Source: Variovorax sp. ZS18.2.2
GTDB lineage: Bacteria; Pseudomonadota; Gammaproteobacteria; Burkholderiales; Burkholderiaceae_C
Direction: 5' to 3'
Assembly (NCBI RefSeq): GCF_024701975.1
Contig: NZ_JANLNM010000001.1
Location: 372,001 to 436,000 of the forward strand
DNA length: 64,000 nucleotides
Below, piece by piece: positions 62,993 to 64,000 of the stretch. A program made the translations under genes and the position numbers. Each line of letters opens with the position of its first letter. Within the stretch, counting starts at the first letter, position 1. The notes beneath the pieces are model-generated. The model did no database searches, was not told the origin of the DNA, and saw nothing but the letters and a program-made list of their open reading frames with translations.

Positions 62993-63565
62993 ATGTCCCT
63001 GATCAACACCGAAATCATTCCCTTCAAGGCCACCGCGTATCACAACGGTAAGTTCGTGCCCGTCAGCAACGACAACTTCAAGGGCAAATGGTCGGTCGTG
63101 GTGTTCTACCCGGCAGACTTTACGTTCGTGTGTCCGACGGAACTCGGCGACCTGGCCGACCACTACCCCGAATTCCAGAAGCTCGGCGTGGAGATCTACG
63201 GCGTGTCCACCGACACCCACTTCACCCACAAGGCATGGCACGACACCTCGGACACCATCGCCAAAGTCCAGTACCCGCTGATCGGCGACCCGAGCCAGCA
63301 ACTGGCCCGTGCCTTCCAGGTGCTGATCGAAGAAGGTGAAGATGCAGGCCTGGCCTACCGCGGTACCTTCGTGATCGACCCCGAAGGCAAGATCAAGACC
63401 ATCGAAGTGCACGACAACGGCATCGGCCGCGACGCCGCCGAACTGCTGCGCCGCGTGAAGGCTGCCCAGTACGTGGCTGCCCACCCCGGTGAAGTCTGCC
63501 CCGCCAAGTGGACCGAAGGCGCCGAAACGCTGAAGCCTTCGTTCGACCTCGTCGGCAAGATCTAA
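62993..63565 (+). CDS. ahpC: Alkyl hydroperoxide reductase subunit C (peroxiredoxin)
   Basis: The 190-residue 2-Cys peroxiredoxin has peroxidatic Cys47 in '[20 protein letters not shown]' and resolving Cys169 in '[10 protein letters not shown]'. It reduces hydrogen peroxide and organic peroxides and is recycled by AhpF, whose gene follows. AGGAAGCAGCA precedes the ATG. An OxyR-like site lies upstream, and a terminator separates it from ahpF, so AhpC should be made in excess. Confidence 0.98.
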   Translation: MSLINTEIIPFKATAYHNGKFVPVSNDNFKGKWSVVVFYPADFTFVCPTELGDLADHYPEFQKLGVEIYGVSTDTHFTHKAWHDTSDTIAKVQYPLIGDPSQQLARAFQVLIEEGEDAGLAYRGTFVIDPEGKIKTIEVHDNGIGRDAAELLRRVKAAQYVAAHPGEVCPAKWTEGAETLKPSFDLVGKI

Positions 63566-63579
63566 GCGCTCCCCGTGCG

Positions 63580-63614
63580 AAAGCCCGGGCGCTCTCGAAG
63601 CCCCGGGCTTTTTT
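63580..63614 (+). terminator. Terminator/attenuator between ahpC and ahpF
   Basis: Stem AAGCCCGGG / CCCGGGCTT with a twelve-base loop, followed by T6. Confidence 0.85.
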
Positions 63615-63656
63615 GTTCCCAGTTGATAGTTTTCAGTTATCGAAAGTGAGTTCGTC

Positions 63657-64000
63657 ATGCTCGACGCCAGCACCAAGGCCCAATTGAAGAGTTACCTCGA
63701 TCGCGCCACGCAACCGATCGAAATCGTTGCCTCGCTCGACGACAGCAAGGCCTCGGGCGAGATGTTGTCGCTGCTGAAGGACGTCGCGGAGTCCTCGACG
63801 CTGGTCAAGCTGACCGAGAGCCGCGACGACAACCACCGCAAGCCCTCGTTCTCGGTCAACCGCCCGAGCGAAAACCACGGCCCGCGTTTTGCCGGCCTGC
63901 CAATGGGCCATGAATTCACCTCGCTGATCCTTGCGCTGCTGCAGGTCGGCGGCTACCCGCCCAAGGTCGAGCAAGCCGTGCTCGACCAGATCAAGGCGCT
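63657..64000 (+). CDS. ahpF: Alkyl hydroperoxide reductase subunit F, N-terminal part
   Basis: The first 114 codons run off the right edge. 'MLDASTKAQLKSYLDRATQP' and 'GPRFAGLPMGHEFTSLILAL' with 'LQVGG' are the N-terminal double-thioredoxin fold of AhpF, which passes electrons from NADH through FAD to AhpC. The first fold half lacks the CxxC, as expected. The FAD/NADH domains and the active CxxC lie outside the window. Confidence 0.94.
   Translation, partial: MLDASTKAQLKSYLDRATQPIEIVASLDDSKASGEMLSLLKDVAESSTLVKLTESRDDNHRKPSFSVNRPSENHGPRFAGLPMGHEFTSLILALLQVGGYPPKVEQAVLDQIKA

Overview
The window is a GC-rich, gene-dense chromosomal segment from a betaproteobacterium, most likely Burkholderiales/Comamonadaceae and Variovorax-like. 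The signs are an elongation factor P with arginine at position 32 next to its rhamnosyltransferase EarP, a Bug-type solute-binding protein, a phasin, a short H-NS protein with the betaproteobacterial C-terminal motif, and an RpoD with a Lys/Ala-rich N-terminus. About 60 protein genes and two tRNAs were found. No insertion sequence, prophage, CRISPR array or rRNA was seen, and no gap between genes exceeds 300 bases. This placement rests on remembered family features, not on a search.

Layout. 1-2.4 kb: tail of an HMG-CoA-lyase-like gene, a class III CoA-transferase and a Bug binding protein. 2.4-6.4 kb: an efflux run (Bcr/CflA MFS, HPP-CBS protein, Gdx/SugE SMR) on the minus strand and an unknown 391-residue protein. 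6.5-11.2 kb: rpoD and dnaG. 11-18.8 kb: YihY-type membrane protein, short-chain dehydrogenase, phasin, HDAC-family deacetylase, hotdog thioesterase, a repeat-containing Cys-pair exported protein with CsbD, pncB and a NhaD-type antiporter. 18.8-25.2 kb: 2-hydroxyacid dehydrogenase, rmuC, MFS, then a DHA2 efflux operon with its own TetR regulator and a clear operator. 25.2-31.7 kb: LOG hydrolase, efp/earP, M20 peptidase, lipoprotein-type gamma-glutamyltransferase. 31.8-38.4 kb: uvrC, pgsA, EamA transporter, and a LysR gene divergent from a dehalogenase-like hydrolase plus tartrate/malate-type dehydrogenase. 38.4-44 kb: HU, tRNA-Val, ppiD, small genes, tRNA-His, H-NS-like gene. 44-51.5 kb: quinone oxidoreductase, the surE-pcm-nlpD-rpoS stress operon, rlmD, Bax-inhibitor protein, GlcG/HbpS protein.

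51.7-62.7 kb is an 11-kb run of iron genes, all on the minus strand. In transcription order they are bacterioferritin; PepSY membrane protein, DUF2271 protein, DUF4198 protein, ApbE and an NADPH flavoprotein; a TonB-dependent catecholate-type siderophore receptor and a PKHD hydroxylase; Bfd; tonB-exbB-exbD; and hemP with a perfect Fur-box match. The DUF2271 protein carries the motif DGVTGAT, which fits the ApbE flavinylation consensus. The five-gene PepSY-to-flavoprotein set can therefore be read as an electron route from cytoplasmic NADPH through the inner membrane to a periplasmic flavoprotein, which could reduce imported ferric siderophores. This is the most interesting system in the window. 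The right edge holds ahpC, with an OxyR-like site, and the start of ahpF.
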